From Adhaeribacter pallidiroseus (GTDB taxonomy: Bacteria > Bacteroidota > Bacteroidia > Cytophagales > Hymenobacteraceae): a DNA stretch of 64,000 nucleotides. The notes under the pieces were generated by a model. It saw nothing but the letters and a program-made list of their open reading frames with translations. It ran no database searches and was not told where the DNA came from. Below are positions 10,898 through 21,323 of this stretch, one piece after another (within the stretch, counting starts at the first letter, position 1; each line of letters opens with the position of its first letter). The translations under genes were made by a program, and so were the position numbers. Where the stretch lies: positions 5,766,001 through 5,830,000 of the forward strand of contig NZ_QASA01000001.1 in the NCBI RefSeq assembly GCF_003340495.1, given 5' to 3'.

Positions 10898-11830
10898 TTA
10901 CTTCCAGTTAAAATCTTTAACTTCTTCGTATACTTTACAAATGCCTTCTTCTAAAGAGGTTTTAGCTTGCCACCCCAATGACTTTAGTTTAGAAACATCC
11001 ATTAATTTGCGGGGAGTACCATCGGGCTTGCCGGTGTCTGTCTTAATTTCACCTTTATAACCTACTATCTTCTGAATGAGTTGGGCTAAATCCAGAATGG
11101 AAATGTCTTCGCCAACTCCTATATTAACTAAGCCCGGTTCGTTGTAAGTTTGCATTAAATAAAAGCAGGCATCAGCTAAATCGTCGGTGTGCAGGAACTC
11201 GCGTTTGGGAGTGCCACTTCCCCAGATTGTTACGGATGGCTCCTGATTTTCCCGAGCAGTAATAAACTTTCGGAGTAACGCCGGTAATACGTGCGAGTTT
11301 TGCAGGTCATAATTATCATTAGGACCATACAAATTAGTAGGCATCACCGAGATAAAGTTACAACCGTATTGCGTACGGTAGGCATCACACAATTTTATAC
11401 CTGCTATTTTGGCAATGGCGTAAGCTTCATTAGTTGGCTCTAATTCCCCAGTTAATAAGTATTCTTCCTTTAAGGGCTGATGCGCTAATTTTGGATAAAT
11501 GCAGGAAGATCCCAGAAATAGTAATTTTTGCACCTTACTTATATAAGCCGCATGTATTACATTAGTTTGAATCATCAGATTATCATACAGAAATTCGGCA
11601 GGGAAAGTATTATTAGCCACAATACCACCAACCTTTGCCGCTGCTAAAATTACATAATCAGGTTTATGGATGGTAAAGAACTCATTAACTTGTACTTGAT
11701 TTCGGAGATCTAAATCTTTAGATGTGCTGGTAATAATATGCGAATAACCTTCTTTTTCTAATTTCCGGATGATAGCCGAGCCCACCATGCCTCGGTGGCC
11801 GGCTACATAAATTTTATCGGTTGGTTGCAT
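10898..11830 (-). CDS. fcl: GDP-L-fucose synthase
   Basis: The protein is 310 residues. It is an extended short-chain reductase with the NADP-binding GHRGMVGS motif (about residues 11-18), the catalytic YAIAK (about 137-141) and the SSCIYP strand with the active-site Ser/Cys of this family. It converts GDP-4-keto-6-deoxy-mannose to GDP-L-fucose by epimerisation and NADPH reduction in the cytosol. Its start is directly adjacent to the stop of gmd (no gap), so the two enzymes of the pathway form one leftward operon. The symbol wcaG is also used. GDP-fucose made here probably feeds the neighbouring glycosyltransferases. Confidence 0.95.
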   Translation of the reverse strand: MQPTDKIYVAGHRGMVGSAIIRKLEKEGYSHIITSTSKDLDLRNQVQVNEFFTIHKPDYVILAAAKVGGIVANNTFPAEFLYDNLMIQTNVIHAAYISKVQKLLFLGSSCIYPKLAHQPLKEEYLLTGELEPTNEAYAIAKIAGIKLCDAYRTQYGCNFISVMPTNLYGPNDNYDLQNSHVLPALLRKFITARENQEPSVTIWGSGTPKREFLHTDDLADACFYLMQTYNEPGLVNIGVGEDISILDLAQLIQKIVGYKGEIKTDTGKPDGTPRKLMDVSKLKSLGWQAKTSLEEGICKVYEEVKDFNWK

Positions 11831-12943
11831 CTATTCAAACTGGTTCTTTACACGATAACCCGCTTCTTGCAGCATTTTTTCCTGCACAAAATGGTTTACA
11901 TCAGCTTCCATCATTTCTTTTACTAAAGCTGGTAAGTCATATTTAGGCTGCCAGCCCAATTGGGTCATCGATTTGGTGGGATCACCAATGAGTAGATCTA
12001 CTTCGGTGGGTCGGAAGTAACGCGGATCTACGGCAACTACTTCTTTACCTGCTTTAAGTAAATAGTCTGGATTAATACAAGATTGAACAATACCTTTTTC
12101 ATCCACACCTTCTCCACTAAATGCTAATTGAATACCTACTTCTGCAAAAGCCATTTTTACAAAGTCCCGGACAGTTGTTGTAACACCAGTGGCAATCACA
12201 TAGTCTTCGGGTTTGTCTTGTTGCAGTATCAAATACATGGCTTCTACGTAATCTTTGGCATGACCCCAATCCCGGCGGGCATCCAGATTACCCAGGAAAA
12301 GCTTATCTTGTAAACCCATCGCAATTTTAGCTGCCCCGCGTGTAATTTTTCGCGTTACAAAGGTTTCACCTCTTAATGGACTTTCGTGGTTAAATAAAAT
12401 GCCGTTACAAGCATACATGTTATAAGCTTCGCGGTAGTTTACGGTTATCCAATAGCCATATAACTTAGCCACGGCGTAGGGCGAACGGGGATAGAAAGGA
12501 GTAGTTTCGGATTGAGGCACCGCTTGGACCAAACCATATAGTTCGGAAGTAGAGGCTTGATAGATTTTAGTTTTTTCGGTTAATCCTAATAAGCGAACGG
12601 CCTCCAGAATACGAAGGGTGCCAATTCCGTCGGCATTAGCGGTATATTCGGGAGTGTCAAAGCTTACTTTAACGTGGCTCATAGCTCCTAAATTATAAAT
12701 TTCATCAGGCTGTACTTGTTGAATGATCCGGATAATATTAGTGGAGTCACTTAAGTCGCCGTAGTGTAACCGAAAACGAATTTTTTCTTCGTGTGGATCC
12801 TGGTATAAATGATCGATCCGATCGGTATTAAACAAAGAACTTCGGCGTTTAATGCCATGAACTTCATAACCCTTACTTAATAATAAATCGGCTAAGTAAG
12901 CACCATCCTGGCCTGTAATGCCGGTAATTAAGGCTTTTTTCAT
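11831..12943 (-). CDS. gmd: GDP-mannose 4,6-dehydratase
   Basis: The protein is 370 residues, the usual length. It begins [19 protein letters not shown] with the NADP-binding glycine motif at residues 8-14. It carries the catalytic YAVAK in [12 protein letters not shown] and the [17 protein letters not shown] segment highly typical of Gmd. It dehydrates GDP-D-mannose to GDP-4-keto-6-deoxy-D-mannose, the substrate of the adjacent fcl product. It is the first gene of the gmd-fcl pair and starts at the edge of a long AT-rich divergent intergenic region. Confidence 0.97.
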   Translation of the reverse strand: MKKALITGITGQDGAYLADLLLSKGYEVHGIKRRSSLFNTDRIDHLYQDPHEEKIRFRLHYGDLSDSTNIIRIIQQVQPDEIYNLGAMSHVKVSFDTPEYTANADGIGTLRILEAVRLLGLTEKTKIYQASTSELYGLVQAVPQSETTPFYPRSPYAVAKLYGYWITVNYREAYNMYACNGILFNHESPLRGETFVTRKITRGAAKIAMGLQDKLFLGNLDARRDWGHAKDYVEAMYLILQQDKPEDYVIATGVTTTVRDFVKMAFAEVGIQLAFSGEGVDEKGIVQSCINPDYLLKAGKEVVAVDPRYFRPTEVDLLIGDPTKSMTQLGWQPKYDLPALVKEMMEADVNHFVQEKMLQEAGYRVKNQFE

Positions 12944-13551
12944 TTTTAGTAACTATATCTTTTTAGTTCATTTAGGTAACAGGTATATCAATAAGAGTAT
13001 AGTTCCTTTATTTAAAAATAATAAAGTCGGCTTTGTTTATAGCTCACTTGCACATACTCCTTCAATTTTATTTTTATACAGAAAGCTTATTTTACTTAAA
13101 TAGCATGTTTTGTAAAATAAATCTTTTTTGCAAGTACTATACTTCTATATACACACAAGCACAATTATAAATTACACTTATTGGTTCTTACAATTCAAAA
13201 TTACTATAAAAAAATGCTTCTGTGTATAAATTTTCAAATAATGTTTACATATCAATTATATAATATGTAAATACATATATGTATTGTTTTAACCCTCTTT
13301 AATAAATAATTTTACATTATTTTTATATATAATTAAATTAATGAGTATCATTGTTATAAATAAGCCATTTTGATTCCTGTCTCTGCGAAATTGGTTGTTT
13401 TATTTAAATATAAATTATTTTTATTTAAATAAATATATATATATTAAATATTGTATATATTTGCTAAAATTATTTATTGTTAAAATTTCAATAAAAAATT
13501 TAAGTATTTCTATTTACTGGCAAATAACCACTTACACCGTTTTATAGGCAA
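12944..13551. other. Long, extremely AT-rich divergent intergenic region
   Basis: About 600 bp separate gmd (leftward) from the priming sugar transferase (rightward). The part from about 13230 to 13500 is almost entirely A and T. No coding frame with family likeness is visible. It probably holds the promoters of both polysaccharide operons and may be bent or bound by nucleoid proteins; that is inference. Confidence 0.55.
13456..13463 (+). promoter_or_regulatory. Candidate -7 element (TATATTTG)
   Basis: TATATTTG matches the Bacteroidota -7 consensus TAnnTTTG 89 bp before the ATG of the priming transferase. No TTTG is found 19 bp upstream, and the surrounding AT-richness raises the chance of a random match. 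Confidence 0.3.
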
Positions 13552-14946
13552 ATGACACACAAATACACCACCTATTTTAAGTATATCAATATTGCAGTTG
13601 ATTACTTAATCTTAAATATTGCGATTGTTATAGCTTTAAGCATTGCCGATAATATTTCATTAGTGAAGCATATATCCGAGCTATATAAACTGGATTTTCT
13701 GCTCTTAAATCTGTTTTGGTTTTATTGTGCTAAGTTATTCGGTTTATATAATAATATATTGAGTAGAGATGCTATGCCAACTATGAAAGCTACTCTGCTG
13801 GCTTTAGTTACATACTATATCGCTATATATTCCCTGAATCTTGCCTTTCCTTTTTTAAACCTTTCCTCAACCTTCTTAATAGCTTTTCACTCGGCGACAA
13901 GTGTTTTGATGCCTGTTTGGAAATTTTATTTTTTAGCTATCAGACGTTCAAAACGAAAATTCTGGGTGGAGTATACCCGGATTGTGGTTTTAGGGGCCAG
14001 TAGAGCGGGTATTGAAATGAGTAAATATTTAAATACTAATCCGCAGTTAGGCTATAAAGTAGAAGGTATTTTTGATGATAATGCCGGGTTAAATCTGGAA
14101 GATCAAACGCATTTAGGCGACATTAACGATTGCTTTGATTTTATGAAAAAATCAGGCATTTCGGAAGTGTATTGTGCCTTGCCCAACAGAGAGGTGAGCA
14201 GAATAAAATCGTTGATGCAGGAAGCAGACAAACAGATGATCCGATTTAAAATGGTGCCGGATATTAATGATTTCCTGGAACAAGATGTATATACCGGCAA
14301 AAATGGTAAATTCCCGATCTTAGTGCACCGGGCTGAGCCATTGGAAAATAAGACGAACGAAATCCGGAAAAGAGTATTTGATGTAGTATTTTCTTTATTA
14401 GTGATTGTTTTTGTGCTAAGCTGGTTAATACCCCTGTTGGGTATTATTATCAAATTAAATTCAAAAGGATCCGTATTTTTCAAACAGCTTCGTTCCGGTA
14501 AAGATAATAAGCCTTTTTATTGCTTTAAATTTAGAACCATGACCGAAAACGCCGATTCGGATACGAAGCAAACTTATAAAGGAGATATGCGGGTAACCAA
14601 AGTAGGTGCATTTCTTCGTAAAACCAGCATGGATGAATTACCGCAATTTATAAATGTTTTGTTGGGCGATATGTCGGTTGTAGGACCACGGCCGCACATG
14701 CTCAAACACACGGAGGATTATTCAGCAGTAATTGACAAATACATGGTGCGTCAGTTTCTTACTCCCGGAATTACGGGCTGGGCGCAAGTAAATGGTTTTA
14801 GAGGAGAAACGAAAGAAACCGAGTTGATGTCGAAGCGAGTAGAAGCCGATCTTTGGTACCTGGAAAACTGGTCGTTCTTACTGGATTTAAGAATAGTAGT
14901 TTTAACTATTTGGCAGGCAGTTAAAGGAAACGAAAACGCTTATTAG
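13552..14946 (+). CDS. Polyprenyl-phosphate sugar-1-phosphate transferase (WcaJ-like priming enzyme)
   Basis: The protein is 464 residues. It has four to five N-terminal membrane helices (residues about 10-130), a central CoA-binding-like Rossmann domain starting [11 protein letters not shown] (about 142-152), and a C-terminal bacterial sugar transferase domain. That last domain has a membrane hairpin, then [42 protein letters not shown] and the [15 protein letters not shown] block. This is the layout of undecaprenyl-phosphate glucose or galactose phosphotransferases, which load the first sugar-phosphate on the lipid carrier. It probably starts the polysaccharide unit that the nearby glycosyltransferases extend. 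Confidence 0.93.
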   Translation: MTHKYTTYFKYINIAVDYLILNIAIVIALSIADNISLVKHISELYKLDFLLLNLFWFYCAKLFGLYNNILSRDAMPTMKATLLALVTYYIAIYSLNLAFPFLNLSSTFLIAFHSATSVLMPVWKFYFLAIRRSKRKFWVEYTRIVVLGASRAGIEMSKYLNTNPQLGYKVEGIFDDNAGLNLEDQTHLGDINDCFDFMKKSGISEVYCALPNREVSRIKSLMQEADKQMIRFKMVPDINDFLEQDVYTGKNGKFPILVHRAEPLENKTNEIRKRVFDVVFSLLVIVFVLSWLIPLLGIIIKLNSKGSVFFKQLRSGKDNKPFYCFKFRTMTENADSDTKQTYKGDMRVTKVGAFLRKTSMDELPQFINVLLGDMSVVGPRPHMLKHTEDYSAVIDKYMVRQFLTPGITGWAQVNGFRGETKETELMSKRVEADLWYLENWSFLLDLRIVVLTIWQAVKGNENAY

Positions 14947-14962
14947 TGGGTATTTTTAAATT

Positions 14963-15133
14963 TTAGCTTCTTATAACGTGTAACCAAGTTAAAATAGGGA
15001 TTATAAAAGTAGTTACGGTATAATAAAACTTTCTTTCGGTAAAAACCTTTTTGCAAGTACTAGTTACAGATCCCAATACAAGGCCAGAGACTGCTCCAAT
15101 TATTCCAAATACAAGTACCTCAATTAATCCCAT
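14963..15133 (-). CDS. Small possible membrane protein, 56 residues
   Basis: A short leftward frame starts ATG at 15133 and stops at 14963. It encodes a hydrophobic segment with a small-residue pattern (LVFGIIGAVSGLVLG, residues about 7-21), a basic middle part and a second hydrophobic segment near the C terminus. The layout of two hydrophobic stretches split by KK and RK residues is what a small membrane protein would show. The preceding 690 bp gap otherwise holds no gene. No family is recognised and chance cannot be excluded. Confidence 0.4.
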   Translation of the reverse strand: MGLIEVLVFGIIGAVSGLVLGSVTSTCKKVFTERKFYYTVTTFIIPILTWLHVIRS

Positions 15134-15402
15134 TTTAAATTTCTTTACTTTATCTTATTTACTCCAAAACCGACTTATTAGTTACGAAGAAATGTCATTT
15201 TGGTTGTATAAACCTGGTTTTATTTTGTAATTGAAATATGTTTATCCGAATATATCATAAAACTATATTACCTGACTTATTTATAAAGCTTATTGATTAA
15301 ATAGAAAATTATACTTTGATTAGTATCATTTTTCTACTTCAAAACATGCAAAAATTTAAAAATAAATAACTTCCTAAGAGATTTTTGAAGTAATGAGCGT
15401 AT

Positions 15403-15444
15403 AAAGCACGCGGACAGTAAAGAACTCTACTTTCCGCGTGCTTT
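15403..15444. terminator. GC-rich hairpin in an intergenic gap
   Basis: A 12-bp inverted repeat (15403-15414 and 15433-15444) stands out as GC-rich in an AT-rich gap. It is a plausible terminator for the leftward gene ending at 15636 or for the small frame nearby. The rest of 15134-15635 shows no gene. Confidence 0.5.
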
Positions 15445-15635
15445 CTTGTAAATTTTTTGAAATAGCTCTAATATCTGAATTATGAATTATCAGTCATTTG
15501 TTAGTTTCCGGTTAATCTAGGAAGTCATAGAACCACCTACTAACCTCCTTGATACCAAGATCAAATCTGATAAGTAAATTCGTGTGAAGTGAACCAGTGG
15601 TATAGTAAGATAAATTTAAATTAATCTACGAAGCA

Positions 15636-16660
15636 CTAAGGTAGCGGCATCCGGTAAATCGTATAGGGCAGGGTACGCTGGTTTTTACCTTCGTTGTAGT
15701 CGGGTTGTTTGTTTATCTGGGAACAGCTTATGTACAAATGCCCATCTGTGGATAAGGAGTAACTATCCGGCCAGATGAGCCGATCGTCTTTCATGATGGT
15801 TTTCATTTCCAGATCAGGAGTAATCTGAACAATCGCGTAATTTTGGTAATCGCCCAAGTACAAGTTGCCATCCAGGTCAAAAATCATTCCGTCGGTAGTA
15901 GTAAAGCGGCCAAGGTCTTGCACGTGCATTTTTAGTTCTTGCTCGCTTAAATCAGGATTGCGTAAGTATTCCGTTTGAATGCGGTACAACTTATTATCGG
16001 TTAAGGGTTTGTAGTACAGCCATTCTCCATCGGGCGAGAGGGCAATGCCATCAGAGTGGATGTGCACAGGTTCGCCGCTTTTTTTAATTCTTTATCGTCT
16101 ACGAGTAAGGTAAACTCCGGATCGTGTTTGACGGAGTAATGGTTTTGGAGCAACTGTCGCGTTTCTCCAGAATTTAAATCTACCACCACAATGCCGCCTT
16201 CGTTGGAGTTGGTTAAATATGCGATTTGTCTTTGCGTATCTACCCGCACGTCGTTTAGGTAACTTTTAGCGCTGAGTACACCTTCAAAAGTATAAACCCG
16301 CTCAATGGCATCGGTAGCTAAGTTTATTTTTACTAGCTTATAACTTTGCTGATATACTTGTTCCATGTTCGGACAAGCGGGATCTACTACCCAAAGACTG
16401 TTTTCGGCATCAATATATACCGCTTGCACGCATACCCATTTGTTTTTACCATCCTCACCATTCTGCCAGCTATTCATTTCTGCATTGGGGTAAGGTTTTA
16501 CCTGGTTATTTGCCAACACTTCCACTACACTATATTGGTGCGGACCAGGCCATAAAGGATAATTCGTAAATAAGCGTCCTTCCTGAGAAATGGCTACTCC
16601 GGTAAGCTGGTAGGTATCATCGGCAAATAATAGCTCCAGGTTGTTATTTTGTACTTCCAT
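15636..16660 (-). CDS. Major royal jelly/SMP-30-type beta-propeller protein, split by a frameshift
   Basis: Two overlapping leftward frames (16660-16001 and 16067-15636) become one 341-residue protein if one A is restored in the A7 run (plus-strand T7 at 16079-16085). The join then reads DDKELKKSGEPVHIHSDGIALSPDGEWLYYKPL, a conserved-looking stretch of the MRJP/yellow family, which is a six-bladed propeller related to gluconolactonases. The N-terminal part has GVAISQEGRLF and YLNDVRVD; the C-terminal part has TTDGMIFDLDGNLYLGDY. No signal peptide is seen at the ATG at 16660. Ligand and reaction are unknown. Confidence 0.72.
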
Positions 16661-17004
16661 TATATGAAATAACTTTAATTTTAAGTTTCTGATTAAATCT
16701 AAGTAACTAGTATACCTGTTCGAGTAAAGCCTTGTTTTAAAAAAGTTGCGGTAATTGCGGGTAAACGAGGGGTGATCCCAACCTTTCGCGATTTGGCAAA
16801 AGAAGAATTTTAAAAAATTATGCGGTTAGCGGCTAACAGAAAAGAAGAACTGCTGATAATAACCTTTTCTTTGTACTTTTACTCAGCTTAAGAGTTAAGG
16901 GGTTAATTAAAGCTTTCAGGAGTAAAATTTTAAATTTAACTAATATCTAGTTCTGATTTTAAAATCGGGTATTAAGCACTACGTTCAAGAATTCTAGAAT
17001 TTGC
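16661..17004. other. Divergent intergenic region
   Basis: About 340 bp between the leftward propeller gene and the rightward reductase gene. It should hold both promoters. No strong consensus pair, hairpin or small gene is visible. Confidence 0.4.
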
Positions 17005-17913
17005 ATGAAAAAAAAGATTTTAATTACTGGAGCCAACGGACTTTTGGGCCAAAAACTGGTTACTTTGTTATTACCTAATGCTGATGTAGAGCTACTGGCT
17101 ACTTCCCGGGGTGAAAACAAATTAGCAGCCTTGTACCCGCAATTGCCTTTTGTTTCTTTAGATGTTACTAACCCCGACGAGGTAAAGAGTGTTATAGCGT
17201 TGCACCAGCCTACCCATATTATTCATACGGCGGCCATGACTAACGTGGATGAGTGTGAAGTAAACCAGGAAGCCTGCTGGAAGCTGAATGTAGACGCCGT
17301 AGAGTCCTTAGTAAAAGCTGCCGAAGAAAACAACGTGCATTTCATCCATTTATCTACCGACTTTATCTTTGATGGCTTAGCCGGGCCCTACGACGAAGAA
17401 GCAAAAGCAAACCCCATTAGCTATTACGGAGAAAGTAAACTGGCTGCGGAACAATTAGTAAAGCAAAGCAGTGCTCGTTGGGCCATCGTCCGGACGGTGT
17501 TGGTTTACGGCATTGTGCACGATTACGGTCGCTCGAACATTGTGTTGTGGGTAAAAAACAGTCTGGAAAATCAAAAACCCATTAAAGTAGTAAACGATCA
17601 GTTCCGGACGCCTACCTTGGCCGAAGATTTAGCTTTAGGTTGCTGGTTAATTGCCGATCAGGATGCCGAAGGGGTTTTTAATGTTTCGAGTAAAGAATTG
17701 ATTACGCCCTACGACATGGCCTTGCAAGTGGCCGATTACTTTAAATTAGATGCATCCTGTATAACCCGCGCCGATGCGAGTAGCTTCACGCAAACGGCCA
17801 AACGCCCGGCCCGTACCGGATTTATTATTACGAAAGCCGAAGAACAATTAGGTTTCCGGCCGCATACTTTTACCGAAGGCATTGCCGTAGTGGCGAGTCA
17901 GCTACCCTTATAG
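17005..17913 (+). CDS. RmlD-like NAD(P)-dependent sugar reductase
   Basis: The protein is 302 residues. It starts KKILITGANGLLGQKL with the dinucleotide-binding glycine motif, followed by TAAMTNVDECE and the catalytic YYGESKLAAEQ, both typical of dTDP-4-dehydrorhamnose reductase (RmlD). The full dTDP-rhamnose cluster (rmlA, rmlB, rmlC) is not in the window, so the substrate could be another nucleotide sugar or, as in MAT2B-like members, something else. Cytosolic, single gene between a divergent neighbour and a 216-bp gap. Confidence 0.8.
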   Translation: MKKKILITGANGLLGQKLVTLLLPNADVELLATSRGENKLAALYPQLPFVSLDVTNPDEVKSVIALHQPTHIIHTAAMTNVDECEVNQEACWKLNVDAVESLVKAAEENNVHFIHLSTDFIFDGLAGPYDEEAKANPISYYGESKLAAEQLVKQSSARWAIVRTVLVYGIVHDYGRSNIVLWVKNSLENQKPIKVVNDQFRTPTLAEDLALGCWLIADQDAEGVFNVSSKELITPYDMALQVADYFKLDASCITRADASSFTQTAKRPARTGFIITKAEEQLGFRPHTFTEGIAVVASQLPL

Positions 17914-18129
17914 CTAGTAACGAGGCAAAAATTTAAAAAATACAGGTTTAAACAAGGCAATAGCACTTTTTTGTAAAGAACACTGTTGCAGCAAAATTAA
18001 GATTTAGCAAACTACCTGACAGTTAGCCGGGAAAGTAAACCTTAAATTTTAAGGGGAATGGGGCAAACAGTTATTGTTATATTGTAATAATAACTGCTGC
18101 AGGAATTAATAAGAGACTGGTATTTTTTT

Positions 18130-19104
18130 ATGAAAAGTTTAAAACGCTGGATTCGCAATTATTTTCATTTTAATCAGCGCGAAACAAACGGCTTTATTCT
18201 TTTAATTTTTGGCTTAATCATTATTGTTAGTTTGCCTTACTGGTGGCCCTCTCCGCAACCCGTTTACGATCCAAGGCATGATCAACAAATCCTCGATAGC
18301 TTGGCGGCCCAACTTAAGTCCAGTCCGTACGAAAACAAGCCTTACGCTTATAACCGCCGCGATAAGAAAAGTGCCCCGGTAAAACCTATTCCGCCGGAAT
18401 TTTTGCGACCCTTCGACCCGAATACTTTAACCCAGGCGCAATGGGAGAAATTTGGCTTACCCGCCTACGTGGCCAAACGATTGCTCACGTACCGCGACAA
18501 AGCGCAAGGATTTAAATACAAAGATCAGATTAAACGCATTTACGGGTTTCCGCCGGAGTTGTATGCGCAACTAGAGCCCTATATAACTTTGCCGGGCAGC
18601 AGAGCCAACCAACCGTACGCCGATGCCCGCGAAAGAACGGAAAGAGCGTATCCAAGTTACGCGAACAAACCACGCACTACTTATTCCCGGGAACGAAGCC
18701 GCCTGCCGCCTTTTGATATTAATACGGCCGATACCACTGCGTTGAAAAAGTTGCGCGGTATTGGTACCAAGCTGGCGGCTCGCATAGTAAAGTTCCGGGA
18801 TAAATTAGGTGGCTTCGAAAACATCAACCAGCTGCAGGAAGTTTATGGTTTACCGCCCGAAATGATCGATAGCCTCCGCAAGTACACGTTTGTGGGCGAG
18901 TCTTTCGCGGCTAATAAATTAAATATAAATGTTGCTACGGTAACGCAATTGCAACAGCATCCTTATTTAGGGTACAAACTCGCCCGGCACATTGTAGCGT
19001 ATCGTACCCAACACGGGCCTTTTGCTTCCCTGGAAGATCTACGCAATATTAAAACCATCGATGATGCTACCTTTCAGAAAGTGAAGCCCTATCTTACTTT
19101 TTAG
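18130..19104 (+). CDS. Membrane-anchored helix-hairpin-helix (ComEA-like) protein
   Basis: The protein is 324 residues. A single N-terminal membrane helix is at about residues 21-39 (FILLIFGLIIIVSLPYWW). It is followed by a Pro/Arg-rich linker and three helix-hairpin-helix units (about residues 95-155, 195-255 and 263-322). The second unit reads FDINTADTTALKKLRGIGTKLAARIVKFRDK, the classic ComEA-type DNA-binding hairpin. Such proteins bind double-stranded DNA outside the cytoplasmic membrane, and ComEA takes part in DNA uptake. Whether this one does is not shown by its neighbours. Confidence 0.82.
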   Translation: MKSLKRWIRNYFHFNQRETNGFILLIFGLIIIVSLPYWWPSPQPVYDPRHDQQILDSLAAQLKSSPYENKPYAYNRRDKKSAPVKPIPPEFLRPFDPNTLTQAQWEKFGLPAYVAKRLLTYRDKAQGFKYKDQIKRIYGFPPELYAQLEPYITLPGSRANQPYADARERTERAYPSYANKPRTTYSRERSRLPPFDINTADTTALKKLRGIGTKLAARIVKFRDKLGGFENINQLQEVYGLPPEMIDSLRKYTFVGESFAANKLNINVATVTQLQQHPYLGYKLARHIVAYRTQHGPFASLEDLRNIKTIDDATFQKVKPYLTF

Positions 19105-19214
19105 ATAAAAGCTGCTGTTTGAGTTTTGCCAGGGTGCTGCAATCAAGGCAATTTTTTAAATTTTTGCTTAATTAACTGCTTACCACTTTAAAAAATTACT
19201 GCCCGAAAACCAGC

Positions 19215-20069
19215 ATGCTCCTCGAAAAACTGTTTACCGTATATGTTTATTTTCAAACTTTATGGTGCGGCTGCGCTGCCGATCGGAAACACGCGGGTTT
19301 TCTGGTAAACGAACCGAAATACCGAGTAGAGAAAACAGGCCGCATGGCTAAAAAGCAAGTAAAGGAAAGCTCCGGCTTGGAATTAGCGCCGGATAATATA
19401 ACTTTCTGGACGCACGCTGATAGCGGCAATCCCCCCCAATTATACCAAGTAAATTCGAGAGGCCAATTATTAAACACCTTTGCTATTCCGCAAACTACAA
19501 ACTTGGATTGGGAAGATGTCGCGAAAGATGATCTAGGCTATTTATACATCGGCGATTTTGGCAATAACAGCAACAGCCGGCAAAATTTGCGCATTTACCG
19601 GATTAAAGAAAACAACTTCGCGCAGGTAGATACTATTTCTTTTGTTTATCCCGATCAGAAAGCTTTTCCACCCGTTAAAGCCAAACAAAATTTTAACTGC
19701 GAAGCTTTCTTTTACTTTCGGAACAAACTTTATCTTTTTTCAAAAAACCGGGGTACCCGCGGTTGGGTAAAAATGTATACTTTACCCGCGCAACCGGGCA
19801 CTTATACTGCCAGTTTAACCGATAGTTTAAAAATAGCTTCCCGGATCACTGCCGCGGATATAAGTCCGGATGGGCAAACCATTGCGTTGCTGGGTTACGG
19901 TAACATTTACCTATATAGCACGGATGCTGCGGGAAGCTTTTTTGCTGGTAAGAAAAACTGTTTAGCCATTCCCGCAACGGGGCAGGCAGAAGCTATCCTG
20001 TTTATTAATAATCACGAACTAATTATCAGCAACGAAGGCGGCAAACTTTTTAGGATAGCTAAAAAATAA
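19215..20069 (+). CDS. Beta-propeller-like protein of unknown function
   Basis: The protein is 284 residues. A short hydrophobic N terminus with Cys residues is followed by repeated strand patterns such as SSGLELAPDNITFWTHADSG, LDWEDVAKDDLGYLYIGDFGNN and ISPDGQTIALLGYGNIYLY. These suggest a propeller of the SdiA-regulated or NHL kind. No catalytic motif is seen. It is probably exported because a hydrophobic stretch starts the protein. It lies 110 bp after the helix-hairpin-helix gene in the same direction. Confidence 0.6.
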   Translation: MLLEKLFTVYVYFQTLWCGCAADRKHAGFLVNEPKYRVEKTGRMAKKQVKESSGLELAPDNITFWTHADSGNPPQLYQVNSRGQLLNTFAIPQTTNLDWEDVAKDDLGYLYIGDFGNNSNSRQNLRIYRIKENNFAQVDTISFVYPDQKAFPPVKAKQNFNCEAFFYFRNKLYLFSKNRGTRGWVKMYTLPAQPGTYTASLTDSLKIASRITAADISPDGQTIALLGYGNIYLYSTDAAGSFFAGKKNCLAIPATGQAEAILFINNHELIISNEGGKLFRIAKK

Positions 20070-20226
20070 GGCGGTAACAGTCGTAATTTTTAAAATTTTG
20101 GAGAGAATCAAAACTTTTTTGCGCTCTACGGCTTACTACCTCAATAATGTTTAGTTAAAAAAACAGCTGCTACCAAGTTGGCGTTTTCGCGTACGCATTA
20201 CCTGTACTACCTTAATTCTTGTTTTT

Positions 20227-21102
20227 ATGCACGAAACCATATTAGTGACCGGCGCTACGGGCACCGTTGGCAATGAAGTAATTGAAGCTTTATCTTCTCA
20301 AAATGTTCGCGTACGGGCGGGGGTGCACTCCATTATTAAAGGCGACCGTTTCCGGGTTTTCCCGAATGTAGATTTAGTAGAAATCGATTACGCGCGTCCG
20401 GAGTCTTTAAGAGTAGCGTATACCGGAGTTACCCGTGTCTTCCAAATTACACCTTTTACCCAAGACCAGGTAGAAATAGCCAAGCGTTTAATTGATATGG
20501 CCAAAGAAGTGGGGGTAAAGCAAATCGTAAAATTGTCGGCCAGTGGGGCCGATGCCGAACCCGGTATTCAGATGGGTCGCTGGCACCGCGAAGCCGAACA
20601 GTATCTGGAAAGCTCAGGAGTGCCTTATACTATTCTGCGGCCAACTTCTTTTATGCAAAACTTTATTGCTTACCAGGGAGCCTCTATTGTGCACGAAGGA
20701 AAAATCTACCAGCCGTTGGGCTCCGGTAAAGTAAGTTACATCGATGCGCATGATATTGCGGCCGTCGCGAAAGTAGTTTTAACCCAATCCAATTTCGATG
20801 GAGAGGCTTTAGAACTAACCGGTCCGGAAGCTATTTCGGTGGAAGAAGTAGCCGGAATACTATCCCGGGTAAGTGGGCGAACCATTACCTACGTAGATGT
20901 GCCCGAAGAGGCGGCCCGGCAAGCCATGAGTAGCCAGCATCTGCCCGATTGGATGGTAGACGCCATGCTGGAACTAAATCAAATTTTGAAGGCCGGTTAT
21001 GGCGCTCACGTAACCAACACCGTAGCGCAAATTACCGGAAGACCAGCCCGAACCTTTGCAGAGTTCGCGCAGAATAATGCGCATTGCTTTATTGCGGAAT
21101 GA
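20227..21102 (+). CDS. NmrA-like NAD(P)-binding reductase
   Basis: The protein is 291 residues. It starts ILVTGATGTVGNEVIEAL (glycine motif at residues about 9-15), continues with VKQIVKLSASGAD and WHREAEQYLESSG, and has LRPTSFMQNF, a stretch typical of NmrA/HSCARG and quinone-oxidoreductase-2-like proteins. The usual SDR Tyr-x3-Lys pair is not evident, as in NmrA members that sense redox state or reduce quinones. Cytosolic. It is followed by a strong terminator. Confidence 0.85.
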   Translation: MHETILVTGATGTVGNEVIEALSSQNVRVRAGVHSIIKGDRFRVFPNVDLVEIDYARPESLRVAYTGVTRVFQITPFTQDQVEIAKRLIDMAKEVGVKQIVKLSASGADAEPGIQMGRWHREAEQYLESSGVPYTILRPTSFMQNFIAYQGASIVHEGKIYQPLGSGKVSYIDAHDIAAVAKVVLTQSNFDGEALELTGPEAISVEEVAGILSRVSGRTITYVDVPEEAARQAMSSQHLPDWMVDAMLELNQILKAGYGAHVTNTVAQITGRPARTFAEFAQNNAHCFIAE

Positions 21103-21150
21103 ACCCGAAATATTTTGCCAATCAGTACTTATGAATAAGTAAAAAATTTA

Positions 21151-21190
21151 AAAAAACAGCCAATTACCGAATGTAATTGGCTGTTTTTTT
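21151..21190 (+). terminator. Strong intrinsic terminator
   Basis: A 16-bp perfect inverted repeat (21151-21166 and 21174-21189) ends in a run of eight T, with A-rich sequence upstream. It closes the gene ending at 21102 and isolates dnaX from it. Confidence 0.9.
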
Positions 21191-21285
21191 TAGGATTGGG
21201 AAGTTCTAGTTAAAATAGCGCTAGGGCCTTTTTTTAATTTAATTGCTTGTACTATAGATAGTTACTTGCAGGATTAACTTTTAAC

Positions 21286-21316
21286 TTTCAACCTAAGTCC
21301 GGTTTTCCTATCTTTG
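21286..21316 (+). promoter_or_regulatory. Bacteroidota-type promoter of dnaX
   Basis: TTTC at 21286-21289, a 19-bp spacer, and TATCTTTG at 21309-21316 match TTTG-N19-TAnnTTTG with one mismatch in the -33 box. The start codon follows at 21324, so the transcript leader would be only a few bases long. Confidence 0.6.
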
Positions 21317-21323
21317 TTTAAGG

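Noticed and set aside
10898-17913. A single nucleotide-sugar operon from gmd to the RmlD-like gene
   Set aside because: Orientations differ and long gaps, a hairpin and a propeller gene separate them.
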